From assembly GCA_963977795.1 (NCBI GenBank), contig CAXBRB010000169.1, forward strand, positions 1 through 6,130: 6,130 nucleotides of DNA. The letters run 5' to 3'. Shown piece after piece: positions 1-5,642 of this stretch. The stretch is from Bog-756 sp963977795. Its GTDB lineage: Bacteria; Actinomycetota; Acidimicrobiia; Acidimicrobiales; RAAP-2. Positions within the stretch are counted from its first letter, which is position 1; every line of letters starts with the position of its first letter. Made by a program: the position numbers and the translations under genes. The notes under the pieces are model-generated. The model did no database searches and was not told the origin of the DNA. It worked only from the letters and a program-made list of their open reading frames with translations.

Positions 1-717
1 CGGTGGGCGTCCGTCGGGGACCCCGGCCGTCGGGCCCGTCGAGGTCGACTGGGCTGCGGCGGCGGCGCCCGGTCCGGCAGGGACGTCCGGTGGCGTCGGG
101 CCGTTCGAGGACGCCGTCGGGGGCCGCCCCCGGTCCGTCGGCGCCGACGGAGCCGGGCCGGATGACGGGGAGGCCACGGGAGCCGATGCCGGAGCCGGGG
201 TGGGCCCTGCCCCACCCGACGACGGGGAGCCGCTGGCGGCGGCAGTCGGAGCTGCGGCAGGCGCAGGGGGGACGGAGGGCGGCGGAGTCGTGGCGGGGCG
301 GGAGGCGGCTGGCGCCGACGCCGGTGGCGGAGCGCCCGCCCCGGCCGCACCGGCGTGCTGGCCGACCAGCACCCGCAGCTCCCGGTCGGCCTGCTGGCCG
401 GCGTGCCCGGCCGCCTGGTCGCTCCCGGCGTCGGTGGCCGCCACGTCGGCCGACGGGTCGGCCGGCACGCCGGCATCGCCGTCGAGCCGGCCCTTGATGA
501 CCTTGAGGGGGAGGAAGTGCTCGCGCTGCTGGCGCAGGACCCACCGCAGCCGCTCGACATCGTGCTCGTAGAACTTCCGGTAGCCCGACGGGGTCCGCTC
601 GGGGTTGACCAGGCCCTGGCTCTCGAGGAACCGGATCTTGGAGATCGTGACGTCGGGGAACTCCTGGCGCAGGAGCGTCAGCACGTCGCCGATGGAGAGG
701 TAGGACCGGGCGCTCAC
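1..717 (-). CDS. MerR-family transcriptional regulator, Rv1828-like (C-terminus cut off by window edge)
   Basis: Reading leftward from GTG at 717, the frame is open for 239 codons to the window edge, so the 3' end is missing. Residues 5-79 form a MerR winged-helix DNA-binding domain: YLSIGDVLTLL, then FPDVTISKIRFLESQGLV (helix-turn-helix), the wing TPSGYRKF, and LRQQREHFLPLKVIKGRLD. This closely resembles the mycobacterial Rv1828 type, which follows garA as it does here. From about residue 80 to 239 the protein becomes Ala/Pro/Gly/Ser-rich and looks disordered. The C-terminal dimerisation/effector domain of Rv1828 is not reached. The start overlaps the stop of the FHA gene in a GTGA (714-717), suggesting translational coupling; no strong Shine-Dalgarno is visible. 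It presumably binds DNA as a dimer in the cytoplasm. Its target and effector cannot be read from the sequence. The family call is firm; the Rv1828 equivalence rests on sequence likeness and gene order. Confidence 0.88.
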   Translation of the reverse strand, partial: MSARSYLSIGDVLTLLRQEFPDVTISKIRFLESQGLVNPERTPSGYRKFYEHDVERLRWVLRQQREHFLPLKVIKGRLDGDAGVPADPSADVAATDAGSDQAAGHAGQQADRELRVLVGQHAGAAGAGAPPPASAPAASRPATTPPPSVPPAPAAAPTAAASGSPSSGGAGPTPAPASAPVASPSSGPAPSAPTDRGRPPTASSNGPTPPDVPAGPGAAAAAQSTSTGPTAGVPDGRPP

Positions 718-1208
718 TCGGGGCCCCGCAAATAGGTGAGCTTGAACTTCCCCACCTGGACGACGTCGCCGCTGGCCAGCGTCACGGCATCGATGCGGGT
801 CCGGTTGACGAAAGTGCCGTTCAACGAGCCGACATCGCGCACCGTGGTCACCGTGCCGTCGGTGACGAACTCGGCGTGCTGGCGCGACACCGTGACGTCG
901 TCGAGGAACACGTCGCTCTCGACGTTGCGGCCCACCGTGACCGTCGCCTTGTCCAGGGCGACCCGGACGTCCTCGGCGCCGCTGCGCTGGACGACCAGCA
1001 GGCCCACGCCGCGCGGGAGCTCGACCAGGCCGAGGGCCGGCGCCGGATGGGGCTCGCCGGCGTCGATCGGCGGGACCGAGACCGAGGTGTCCGGGGCCGA
1101 CGTGGCCAGGGCGGTGCCGCAGGACGAGCAGTAGTTGACCCCTTCGGGGTTCCGGTGGCCGCAGGAGTGGCAGAACACGACGACAACGGTAGCCGGTCCC
1201 ACGACCAT
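714..1208 (-). CDS. garA: GarA-like zinc-ribbon plus FHA-domain signalling protein
   Basis: A 164-residue cytoplasmic protein. Residues 13-30 are a zinc ribbon (CHSCG...CSSCG; Cys13, 16, 27, 30). A short linker contains APDTSVSV (Thr41). Residues about 70-160 are an FHA phosphothreonine-binding domain with GR (93-94), LDDVTVSRQH (Ser108, His111), DVGSLNGTFVN (Asn130) and a VQVGKFKLTYL end typical of GarA/OdhI. In mycobacteria GarA switches 2-oxoglutarate and glutamate metabolism; when phosphorylated on an N-terminal ETTS motif its FHA domain binds its own tail. Here the region holds DTS, with one Thr, in the equivalent place. A zinc ribbon before the motif is, as I recall, also found in the Streptomyces homologue. 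ATG 1208 is chosen because GGAGGGG lies just upstream. A GTG at 1238 overlapping the gcvH stop would add 10 residues. It sits between gcvH and merR, as in mycobacteria. The symbol follows homology and context; function is inferred. Confidence 0.87.
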   Translation of the reverse strand: MVVGPATVVVVFCHSCGHRNPEGVNYCSSCGTALATSAPDTSVSVPPIDAGEPHPAPALGLVELPRGVGLLVVQRSGAEDVRVALDKATVTVGRNVESDVFLDDVTVSRQHAEFVTDGTVTTVRDVGSLNGTFVNRTRIDAVTLASGDVVQVGKFKLTYLRGPE

Positions 1209-1209
1209 G

Positions 1210-1218
1210 CTCCCCTCC
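1210..1218 (-). promoter_or_regulatory. Shine-Dalgarno site of the FHA gene
   Basis: On the minus strand GGAGGGGAG lies immediately before ATG 1208, with 5 bases between GGAGG and the ATG. It is the best ribosome-binding site in the window. It favours ATG 1208 over the in-frame GTG at 1238, which overlaps the gcvH stop and has its G-rich stretch directly abutting the codon with no spacing. Confidence 0.7.
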
Positions 1219-1234
1219 GGCGCCAGTGCCAGGC

Positions 1235-1615
1235 TCACCCCTCGGTCAGCTGGCGGTAGCCGGCGGCGTCCAGCAGGGCGTCCGCTGCCGCCGGGTCGGC
1301 CGGCACGATCTCGCAGATCCAGCCGTCCCCGTAGGGGTCGCCGTTGACCTGCTCCGGGGCGTCCATGAGCGAGGTGTTCACGGCCACCACCTCGCCGGCC
1401 ACCGGGGCGTAGATCTCGGAGACGGACTTGGTCGACTCCACCTCGCCCAGCAGGCCGCCGGCTTCCACCGCCGCCCCGGGGCCGGGGAGGTCGACGAAGA
1501 CCACGTCGCCCAGCGCGTCCTGGGCGAAGTCGGTGATGCCGACCCGGACGCGGTCCCCGTCACGTCGGACCCATTCGTGGTCGGTCGAGTAGCGGAGGTC
1601 CTCGGGCACGTTCAT
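1235..1615 (-). CDS. gcvH: Glycine cleavage system H protein
   Basis: A complete 126-residue protein, the normal length for GcvH. It is the lipoyl carrier that shuttles the aminomethyl group from the P protein (glycine decarboxylase) to the T protein and is reoxidised by the L protein (lipoamide dehydrogenase) in the cytoplasm. Visible family motifs are LRYSTDHEWV (7-16), VGITDFAQDALGDVVFVDLP (25-44), the lipoylation segment GEVESTKSVSEIYAPVAGEV with the predicted lipoyl-lysine Lys63, VNTSLMDAPEQVNGDPYGDGWI, and a C-terminal Ala/Leu-rich helix ending AAGYRQL. The start is ATG 1615, giving the usual N-terminus. It lies 37 bases after the guanylyltransferase stop, and a hairpin directly abuts the ATG. 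gcvT and gcvP are not in this window. The gene instead pairs with the FHA gene, as in mycobacteria. Nothing suggests loss of function. Confidence 0.97.
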   Translation of the reverse strand: MNVPEDLRYSTDHEWVRRDGDRVRVGITDFAQDALGDVVFVDLPGPGAAVEAGGLLGEVESTKSVSEIYAPVAGEVVAVNTSLMDAPEQVNGDPYGDGWICEIVPADPAAADALLDAAGYRQLTEG

Positions 1616-1648
1616 GGTCGGCGACCCTATCCGACCGGCCCGACCGGC
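1616..1648 (-). promoter_or_regulatory. gcvH leader: tandem 9-mer, hairpin and TAGGGT box
   Basis: In the 37-base gap before gcvH, minus-strand order, there are two tandem copies of GCCGGTCGG (1648-1640 and 1639-1631). The end of the second copy, GGTCGG (1636-1631), pairs perfectly with CCGACC (1621-1616), which ends one base before the ATG. The 9-base loop ATAGGGTCG carries AGGG, a possible Shine-Dalgarno. It also carries TAGGGT (1629-1624), a TANNNT-type -10 box 8 bases from the ATG. The element could be a leaderless promoter with an operator, or an RNA hairpin presenting the ribosome site. No convincing -35 is visible and no glycine riboswitch fits in so short a space. The repeats are seen directly; the role is inferred. 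Confidence 0.4.
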
Positions 1649-1652
1649 GCGC

Positions 1653-4139
1653 TCAGCCCAGGAGCTGGCGCAGGCGGGTGGCGAACTCCTGGGCCCGCGA
1701 CTCGGCCTGGGCCGTGCTGGGCGCCTCGGCCCACACGTGGGTGACGGGCTCCTCGGGATCGGGCAGGACCAGCGCCCATCCGTCGGCCTCCACCACCTTC
1801 ACCCCGTCGACCAGGACGAGCTCGCGCCCCTGGGGCCGCTCGACCAGGGTCCGCATGAGCATCCCCTTCTGGTCCCACGGGGTGTGGACGGCCTGGTGGG
1901 CGATCCGCACCGGCGGAAGGGAGGCCACCAGCTCGGACAGCCGGCGGCCCGAGGTGGTGAGCAGGGCGATGAGGTTGACCAGCGTCGCCGCACCGTCGAA
2001 GGCCGGCAGGAACTCCGGGAAGATGAACCCACCCGACTGGCTGGCCGCCAGGGTCACGCCCTGAGTGGACGCCGCCTCCATCAGGTGGGGCGCCGACAGC
2101 TTCGTCCACACCACCTCGGCACCGGCCGCCTCACAGATCCGCACCGCATGGTCGCTGGCCGCCACCGGGAGGGCCACCCGGGCCCGGGGCCGGGCCTCGG
2201 TCACCAGGGTGACCAGCGCCAGGAGGGCCTCGTCGTGGCTCAGCACGTGGCCCTCGTCATCGACGATATCGACGAACTCGCCTCCGGGGTCGATGACGGC
2301 ACCGAGGTGGGCGCCGGAGGCCCGCACCAGCTCCGACACCCGCGCCGTGGCCGCCGGCCGGTCGAAGGCCAGGACGTTGGCCGTGTTGGCGTAGGGGTTG
2401 ACCACCAGCACCTCGGCCTCCAGCTTGGCCAGGAGGTTCGGCATGACGAAGCTGGCCGTGCCGAAGGAGTAGTCGAGCACCAGCTTCAGGCCGGCCGAAC
2501 GGGCCGCCGTCAGGTCGACCGAGTCCACCAGGGCCGCCGTGTAGTGCTCCAAGGTCCGCGGCGGGAAGCCCAGGTCGCCGATCTCACGGGCCAGGACCCG
2601 CCGGACGTCCTCCCGGTGGTAGAGGCGCTCGATCTTGCGCTGGGCCGTCTCGTCGACGTCGATCCCGTCCTTGTCGAAGAACCGGATGACCACCGACTGG
2701 GGGTCCTCGGGATCGAGGCGCACGGTGACCCCCGCCGTCGAGGCCGACGAGGTGAGCTGGAAGCGGGTCACCGGCACGGTGGCCGCCTCCAGGTCGTCCA
2801 CGTTGACCCCTGCGGCGTTGCAGCCGACCATGATGGCCCGCTTGAGCACGCGGGCGGCCCGGCTGGTGTCGCGCGAGCTCGTGACCGTGCTGCCCTTCTC
2901 CAGGGTGGAGGCCCAGGCCATGGAGAGCCGCACGGCCAGCTCGGGGCTGATGTCGACATTGGCCAGGCCCCGCACGCCGTCCCGGCCGAAGAGCGAGCGG
3001 GCGCCGCGGGACTCCCACACGATGGAGGAGTTGACGACCGCTCCGGACTCCACGGTCTTGAACGGGTAGATCTTCACGCCGGGCTTGATCTCGGCGTCGG
3101 CGCCGACGAAGCACTCGTCGCCCAGGACGGCGCCCTCCTCGCAGCGCACCCCCGGACGGAGGTCGGTGCCCCGGCCGAGCACGCTGCCCTCCACCCGCAC
3201 CCCGGACCCGAGGTAGGTGTTGTCGTGCACCACGGAGTGCTCGACGGTGGCGTTGTCGCCGATGCGGATGTTCCGCCCCAGGGTGCAGTAGGCGCCGAGG
3301 ACGGCGCCGGCGCCCACCACGCAGTTGTCGCCGATGACGGCCGGACCGCGGAGGTCGACGGTGGGGTCGATCTCCGCCCCCTTGCCGACCCACACGCCGG
3401 GCCGCAGCTGGAAGCCCTCGATGTCCACCTCGACCTTGCGGTCCAGGATGTCGTGGTGGGCGCTCAGGTAGGCCTCCAGGGTGCCGACGTCCTCCCAGTA
3501 GCCGTCGGCCACATAGCCGAACAGGCCCCGGCCGGCGGCCAGGGCGGCCGGGAAGGACTCGCCGGAGAAGTCGACCGGCATCCCCTCCGGGATGAAGTCG
3601 AAGATCTCCGGCTCGAGCACGTAGATCCCCGTGTTGATGGTGTCGCTGAAGACCTGGCCCCAGGTCGGCTTCTCCAGGAACCGCTCGATCGAGCCGTCCT
3701 CCCGGGTGATGACGATGCCGAACTCCAGCGGGTTCTCCACCGCCTTGAGGGCCAGGGTGCCGATGCCCCCGCTGCGCTCGTGGAAGTCCACCACCGCACT
3801 CAGGTCGATGTCGGTCAGGACGTCCCCCGAGATGACCAGGAAGCGCTCGTCGAGCTCGTCCTTGGCGTTGCGGACCGACCCGGCCGTCCCCAGCGGCGTC
3901 GACTCGGTGGCGTACACCATGCGCACGCCGAACTCGGAGCCGTCGCCGAAGTAGGTGCGGATGGCGTTGGCCATGAAGGCCACGGTGACCACGATGTCCT
4001 CGAAGCCGTGGCTCCGCAGCAGGTTGACCACGTGCTCCATCATGGGGATGTTGGCCATGGGCAGCATGGGCTTGGGCTGGTTGGACGTCAGCGGCCGCAG
4101 GCGCGTGCCCTCGCCGCCGGCCATGATCACGGCCTTCAC
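1653..4139 (-). CDS. Mannose-1-phosphate guanylyltransferase fused to a degenerate phosphomannomutase-like domain
   Basis: An 828-residue, three-part cytoplasmic protein. Residues 1-235 are a sugar-phosphate nucleotidyltransferase: MAGGEGTRLRPLT (6-18, nucleotide binding), PKPMLP (22-27), TPLGTAGSV, a metal-type Asp in ISGDVLTDID (106), FLEKP (154-158), INTGIYVLEP and GYWEDVGT. Residues about 247-375 are left-handed beta-helix hexapeptide repeats. Residues about 382-828 follow the alpha-D-phosphohexomutase fold, beginning FGRDGVRGLANVDISPELAVRLS. The first domain would make GDP-mannose from mannose-1-phosphate and GTP for mannosylated glycolipids or glycans. GDP-mannose is the best guess because this architecture is usually so annotated, but UDP- or dTDP-sugar synthesis is not excluded. 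All four mutase active-site loops look altered, so mutase activity is doubtful. The GTG start at 4139 overlaps the upstream stop (GTGA) and puts GGEGTR at the usual place. Actinobacterial relatives are, as I recall, about this length, so it looks intact. Confidence 0.88.
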   Translation of the reverse strand: MKAVIMAGGEGTRLRPLTSNQPKPMLPMANIPMMEHVVNLLRSHGFEDIVVTVAFMANAIRTYFGDGSEFGVRMVYATESTPLGTAGSVRNAKDELDERFLVISGDVLTDIDLSAVVDFHERSGGIGTLALKAVENPLEFGIVITREDGSIERFLEKPTWGQVFSDTINTGIYVLEPEIFDFIPEGMPVDFSGESFPAALAAGRGLFGYVADGYWEDVGTLEAYLSAHHDILDRKVEVDIEGFQLRPGVWVGKGAEIDPTVDLRGPAVIGDNCVVGAGAVLGAYCTLGRNIRIGDNATVEHSVVHDNTYLGSGVRVEGSVLGRGTDLRPGVRCEEGAVLGDECFVGADAEIKPGVKIYPFKTVESGAVVNSSIVWESRGARSLFGRDGVRGLANVDISPELAVRLSMAWASTLEKGSTVTSSRDTSRAARVLKRAIMVGCNAAGVNVDDLEAATVPVTRFQLTSSASTAGVTVRLDPEDPQSVVIRFFDKDGIDVDETAQRKIERLYHREDVRRVLAREIGDLGFPPRTLEHYTAALVDSVDLTAARSAGLKLVLDYSFGTASFVMPNLLAKLEAEVLVVNPYANTANVLAFDRPAATARVSELVRASGAHLGAVIDPGGEFVDIVDDEGHVLSHDEALLALVTLVTEARPRARVALPVAASDHAVRICEAAGAEVVWTKLSAPHLMEAASTQGVTLAASQSGGFIFPEFLPAFDGAATLVNLIALLTTSGRRLSELVASLPPVRIAHQAVHTPWDQKGMLMRTLVERPQGRELVLVDGVKVVEADGWALVLPDPEEPVTHVWAEAPSTAQAESRAQEFATRLRQLLG

Positions 4140-4828
4140 CGGGCCGCCTCCGTCGCCGTGTCGGCCACTCCCCCGGCGGCCGCCCGGCCCCGCCGGCCGT
4201 CGGCCAGCGCCTGACGGGCCACCGGCACGTAGGACGCCGCGGCCACCCAGGCCAGGGTGAGCCCCACCAGGCCGCAGGCCCAGGCCCCGAGCCGCACGGC
4301 GCGCTGCCACCCGGCCGGCCCGTCGCCGAGCAGGAACAGGGGGTAGGCGCACATGAGGGCGAAGGTCCCGGCCTTGCCCACCCAGAGCACGTCGATCCGG
4401 GCGGCCCCGACCGAGGCGAGGCCCACCACGGCCACCGAGACCACCACCTCGCGCACCAGCGTGGCGGCGCCGAACCAGACGGGGACCGCCCCGTGCAGGG
4501 TGATGGTGACCACGGCGGTGACCACCAGGACGCGGTCGGCCACCGGATCGAGGATCTTGCCGAAGGTGGAGACCTGGCGGAAGCGCCGAGCCACGTAGCC
4601 GTCCACCCAGTCGGTGGCACCGAGGACGGCCAGCAGCACGGCGGCCAGGGTCTGGCGGTGGGCGCCGAAGAGCAGCCACACGTACAGCGGCACGCAGGCC
4701 AGCCGGACCATGGTGATCAGGTTCGGTGCGGTGAGGATGCGCCCGAGGTCGTCCTCGACGGGCGGTGCCGCATCGGCCGGTGCCGCATCGGCCGCGCCCG
4801 CCGCCGTCCTGGTGTCCGCTCCGTCCAC
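4136..4828 (-). CDS. CDP-alcohol phosphatidyltransferase (PgsA / cardiolipin-synthase type)
   Basis: A 230-residue integral membrane enzyme that transfers a phosphatidyl group from CDP-diacylglycerol to an alcohol. The complete family signature D-x2-D-G-x2-A-R-x8-G-x3-D-x3-D is at residues 73-98 (DWVDGYVARR...FGKILDPVAD; Asp73, 76, 94, 98), which bind metal and activate the acceptor. The N-terminal TAPNLITMVRLACVPLYVW is typical of PgsA-like proteins, and about five or six hydrophobic segments follow. The acceptor may be glycerol-3-phosphate (phosphatidylglycerophosphate) or phosphatidylglycerol (cardiolipin). Streptomyces coelicolor SCO1389, a cardiolipin synthase of this family, is to my knowledge also next to a guanylyltransferase gene; mycobacterial pgsA2 is near gcvH/garA. 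GTG 4828 is chosen because a TACACT box lies 7 bases upstream, implying leaderless translation. Residues 1-27 are Ala-rich, with a small tandem duplication, and are probably not conserved. It is the first gene of the leftward block. Confidence 0.9.
   Translation of the reverse strand: MDGADTRTAAGAADAAPADAAPPVEDDLGRILTAPNLITMVRLACVPLYVWLLFGAHRQTLAAVLLAVLGATDWVDGYVARRFRQVSTFGKILDPVADRVLVVTAVVTITLHGAVPVWFGAATLVREVVVSVAVVGLASVGAARIDVLWVGKAGTFALMCAYPLFLLGDGPAGWQRAVRLGAWACGLVGLTLAWVAAASYVPVARQALADGRRGRAAAGGVADTATEAAR
4763..4793. repeat. 15-bp tandem duplication in the phosphatidyltransferase 5' end
   Basis: The unit CGGTGCCGCATCGGC occurs twice in exact tandem (4763-4777, 4778-4792), and the next base continues the match. 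As a multiple of three it keeps the frame, and on the minus strand it encodes a repeated DAAPA-like pentapeptide in the non-conserved N-terminal tail. It is probably a recent slippage duplication. A collapsed or expanded copy number in the assembly is possible. Confidence 0.85.
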
Positions 4829-4918
4829 GCACCCGAGTGTACGGGGTCGGCCCCGCCTGCCGGGGGTCCCACCGGCCGGCGCGCCCCGCACCGCCGGCGG
4901 AGCGAGCAGACTGGGGCC
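4829..4918. other. Divergent intergenic region between the two transcription directions
   Basis: These 90 bases separate the leftward phosphatidyltransferase from the rightward SGNH gene, so both promoters should lie here or just inside the genes. The leftward side has TACACT. For the rightward gene the only box-like sequence is CAGACT (4907-4912), 6 bases before ATG 4919, one mismatch from the TANNNT form. GGAG at 4899-4902 is rather far from the ATG for a ribosome site. A short inverted repeat, CGGGG-TCGG-CCCCG, lies at about 4842-4855. No tRNA, small gene or riboswitch is recognisable. Confidence 0.6.
4836..4841 (-). promoter_or_regulatory. -10 box (TACACT) of a leaderless promoter
   Basis: The minus strand reads TACACT, then 7 bases, then GTG at 4828. 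TANNNT about 7 bases before the start codon is the usual signature of leaderless actinobacterial genes, with transcription beginning at or next to the start codon. No TTGAC-like -35 is visible at 16-19 bases spacing, which is common in these organisms. It would drive the phosphatidyltransferase/guanylyltransferase pair. Confidence 0.5.
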
Positions 4919-5632
4919 ATGTCCGGCATCGGCTGGCCCGACCGCGCCATCGGCGCCGTGGTGGTGCTCGTCCTGGGTGCCCTGGCCGCCATCGGGCTCA
5001 GCCAGCACGCCTCCACCGCGGCAGCACCCCGCACCTCGGCTCTGGGCACCACGGCCACCCCGGGCAGCGGCGGGGGTTCCGCGCCGGGCGGCGACGGGAC
5101 TCCCGCCCCGGCCACCCCGTCGAGCACCACCACGTCGACCTCGACCACCACGACCACGACGCCACCGCCCGCCGGGCCGGTGACAGCAGTGGGCGACTCG
5201 ATCATGATCGACATCCAGCCGGACCTCGAGGCCCTGCTGCCCGGCGTGCGGGTCGACGGTCTGGTCAGCCGTCAGTTCGAGACCGGGATCGGCATCGTCC
5301 AGGCCGACCGGGCGGCCGGCACCCTGGGCCAGGTCCTGGTGGTGGAGCTGGGCACCAACGGCTCGGTCACCTCAGCCGACGTCGACGCCATGGTGGCTGC
5401 GGCAGACGGGGTGCGCCGCATCGTCTTCGTCAACGTGTGCGTGCCACGCCCCTGGGCCGCCCCCGACAACCAGGTGCTGGCCGACGGCGTGGCCCGTCAC
5501 CGGGACGTGTCCGTCCTGGCCGACTGGAACACCCTGGCCACCCCCCACCCCGAGTGGTTCACCGCCGACCAGGTCCACCTGAACCCCGCTGGTGCGGCAG
5601 CCCTGGCCGGCCTCATCGCCCACGCCGCCTGA
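4919..5632 (+). CDS. Membrane-anchored SGNH-domain protein (OatA-like acyltransferase/esterase domain)
   Basis: A 237-residue protein predicted to be anchored outside the cell. Residues 10-27 form one hydrophobic segment (signal anchor or uncleaved signal peptide). Residues 31-87 are a Gly/Pro/Ser/Thr linker with a run of threonines (70-81). Residues 88-237 are an SGNH fold: AVGDS (90-94, nucleophile Ser94), SRQF, VVELGTNGS (Asn147) and ADQVHLNPAGAAAL (Asp217, His220). The layout matches the extracellular SGNH domain at the C-terminus of acyltransferase-3 proteins such as the peptidoglycan O-acetyltransferase OatA, but no acyltransferase-3 membrane domain is present. It could act as the acyl-transferring half with a separate membrane partner, or as an esterase on cell-wall sugars; the substrate is unknown. 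ATG 4919 follows the divergent promoter region and places the hydrophobic segment at the N-terminus; longer in-frame starts would overlap the leftward gene. The lipoprotein gene starts 10 bases after its stop. Confidence 0.85.
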   Translation: MSGIGWPDRAIGAVVVLVLGALAAIGLSQHASTAAAPRTSALGTTATPGSGGGSAPGGDGTPAPATPSSTTTSTSTTTTTTPPPAGPVTAVGDSIMIDIQPDLEALLPGVRVDGLVSRQFETGIGIVQADRAAGTLGQVLVVELGTNGSVTSADVDAMVAAADGVRRIVFVNVCVPRPWAAPDNQVLADGVARHRDVSVLADWNTLATPHPEWFTADQVHLNPAGAAALAGLIAHAA

Positions 5633-5642
5633 TCCCCTCGTG

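Noticed and set aside
3..735. Several plus-strand open frames at the left end
   Set aside because: All are Arg/Pro/Ala-rich readings opposite the MerR gene; only the minus-strand frame from 717 has domain similarity.
1209..1238. GTG 1238 as the FHA protein start
   Set aside because: It makes a neat GTGA overlap with the gcvH stop but has no properly spaced ribosome site, while ATG 1208 has GGAGGGG at good spacing. It is not fully excluded.
1616..1652. Glycine riboswitch upstream of gcvH
   Set aside because: The gap is only 37 bases and shows none of the conserved aptamer cores; glycine riboswitches need about 100 bases or more.
1614..4214. An 866-codon open frame on the plus strand opposite the guanylyltransferase gene
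   Set aside because: It is rich in His, Gly, Arg, Asp and Val in the manner of an antisense shadow of a GC-rich gene, contains no recognisable domain, and the opposite strand encodes a full conserved enzyme.
2584..4620. A 678-codon minus-strand open frame overlapping two real genes
   Set aside because: Its Arg/Pro/Gly-rich composition is a frame-shifted reading of the phosphatidyltransferase and guanylyltransferase, whose own frames show complete motifs.
4140..4832. In-frame upstream extension of the guanylyltransferase to 4832
   Set aside because: The added 231 codons are an off-frame reading of the phosphatidyltransferase; the nucleotidyltransferase normally begins right at the GGEGTR motif, as it does from GTG 4139.
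4842..4855. CGGGG-TCGG-CCCCG hairpin as a terminator or operator
   Set aside because: The stem is only 5 bp with no T-run, sits between divergent genes where no terminator is needed, and is expected by chance at this GC content.
5117..5170. ACC/ACG-rich stretch as a CRISPR-like or regulatory repeat
   Set aside because: It is in frame within the SGNH gene and encodes a Ser/Thr spacer between membrane anchor and enzyme domain; there are no regularly spaced unique spacers.
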